A stretch of DNA of 6,190 nucleotides from Oscillospiraceae bacterium (GTDB taxonomy: Bacteria > Bacillota > Clostridia > Saccharofermentanales > Saccharofermentanaceae): contig CACXGG010000226.1 of NCBI GenBank assembly GCA_902767145.1, positions 1 to 6,190 on the forward strand. The letters run 5' to 3'. The notes under the pieces are model-generated. The model made no database searches. It saw nothing but the letters and a program-made list of their open reading frames with translations, and was not told the origin of the DNA. Positions 5,875 to 6,190 of this stretch are shown piece after piece (the first letter of the stretch is position 1; each line of letters begins with the position of its first letter). The position numbers were made by a program, and so were the translations under genes.

Positions 5875-6190
5875 ATGGACAAGAGGATTTTTTACGAGAA
5901 GGATTGTGATCTTTCAAAGCTTGACGGCAAGACAGTTGCCATCATCGGATACGGTTCCCAGGGACACGCTCACGCTCTGAACCTCAAGGATTCAGGTGTA
6001 AACGTAGTAGTTGGTCTCTATGAGGGTTCCAAGAGCAAGGATAAGGCTGAGTCCCAGGGACTTAAGGTCCTTTCCGTTGAGGAAGCTACAAAGGCAGCTG
6101 ACATCATCATGATCCTTATTCCTGATGAGAAGCAGGCTAAGCTCTACAAGGAGTCCATCGAGCCTAACCTTACAGCAGGTAAGACACTTG
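5875..6190 (+). CDS. ilvC: Ketol-acid reductoisomerase, 3'-truncated by window edge
   Basis: This enzyme converts acetolactate or acetohydroxybutyrate to the dihydroxy acid with a reduced nicotinamide cofactor and Mg2+, the second shared step of the pathway. The first 105 residues are present (family about 330-340 for the short class I form), covering most of the N-terminal Rossmann domain. The dinucleotide motif [17 protein letters not shown] lies at 25-41. The cofactor-selecting loop follows the second strand: [16 protein letters not shown] (44-59), then [24 protein letters not shown]. The two metal-binding domains are outside the window. GGAGG (5861-5865) precedes ATG 5875 by 9 nt. The gap after ilvN is 46 bp without a terminator, so it belongs to the same operon. 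Many relatives have Arg where this loop has Tyr49, discussed as a finding. Confidence 0.96.
   Translation, partial: MDKRIFYEKDCDLSKLDGKTVAIIGYGSQGHAHALNLKDSGVNVVVGLYEGSKSKDKAESQGLKVLSVEEATKAADIIMILIPDEKQAKLYKESIEPNLTAGKTL

Noticed and set aside
1..6190. Mobile elements, CRISPR repeats, toxin-antitoxin or defence genes
   Set aside because: No direct-repeat array, transposase motif, terminal inverted repeats or unexplained gene-sized gap was found; all genes belong to well-known metabolic families.

Overview
The window looks like a chromosomal piece of an anaerobic Firmicute of the class Clostridia, possibly Lachnospiraceae or a relative. The reasons are a T-box riboswitch in front of ilvB, strong GGAGG-type ribosome binding sites, sigma-A-like promoters, a stand-alone A-type flavo-diiron protein, a lipoprotein-type binding protein, and moderate GC with frequent AGA/AGG, ATC and GGA codons. 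No mobile element, CRISPR array, phage gene, tRNA or rRNA was seen. This is an ordinary metabolic region and I find no evidence of an undescribed multi-gene system. The most interesting content is regulatory.

Left part (1-2063, minus strand): a polar amino acid ABC importer operon read leftwards, in the order lipoprotein binding protein, permease, ATPase. The ATPase is cut by the window edge just after its LSGGQ signature. A perfect 14-bp hairpin followed by five T lies between the binding protein and the permease. It probably lowers expression of the membrane and ATPase genes relative to the binding protein. A sigma-A-like promoter (2035-2063) drives the operon.

Middle (2070-3297, plus strand): a divergent promoter drives fprA, a flavo-diiron oxygen/NO reductase with all its iron ligands. 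The -10 box ends only seven bases before the ATG, so the mRNA is probably leaderless.

Right part (3311-6190, plus strand): an ilv operon. A consensus-like promoter starts a leader of about 300 nt that is a complete T-box riboswitch: Stem I with a probable GUC valine specifier, a UGGU T-box sequence, and competing antiterminator and terminator. It is followed by ilvB (acetolactate synthase large subunit), ilvN (regulatory subunit, translationally coupled) and the 5' third of ilvC (ketol-acid reductoisomerase). Together these perform the first two shared steps of valine, leucine and isoleucine synthesis. They are controlled at the RNA level by uncharged tRNA (probably tRNA-Val) and at the enzyme level by valine binding to IlvN.
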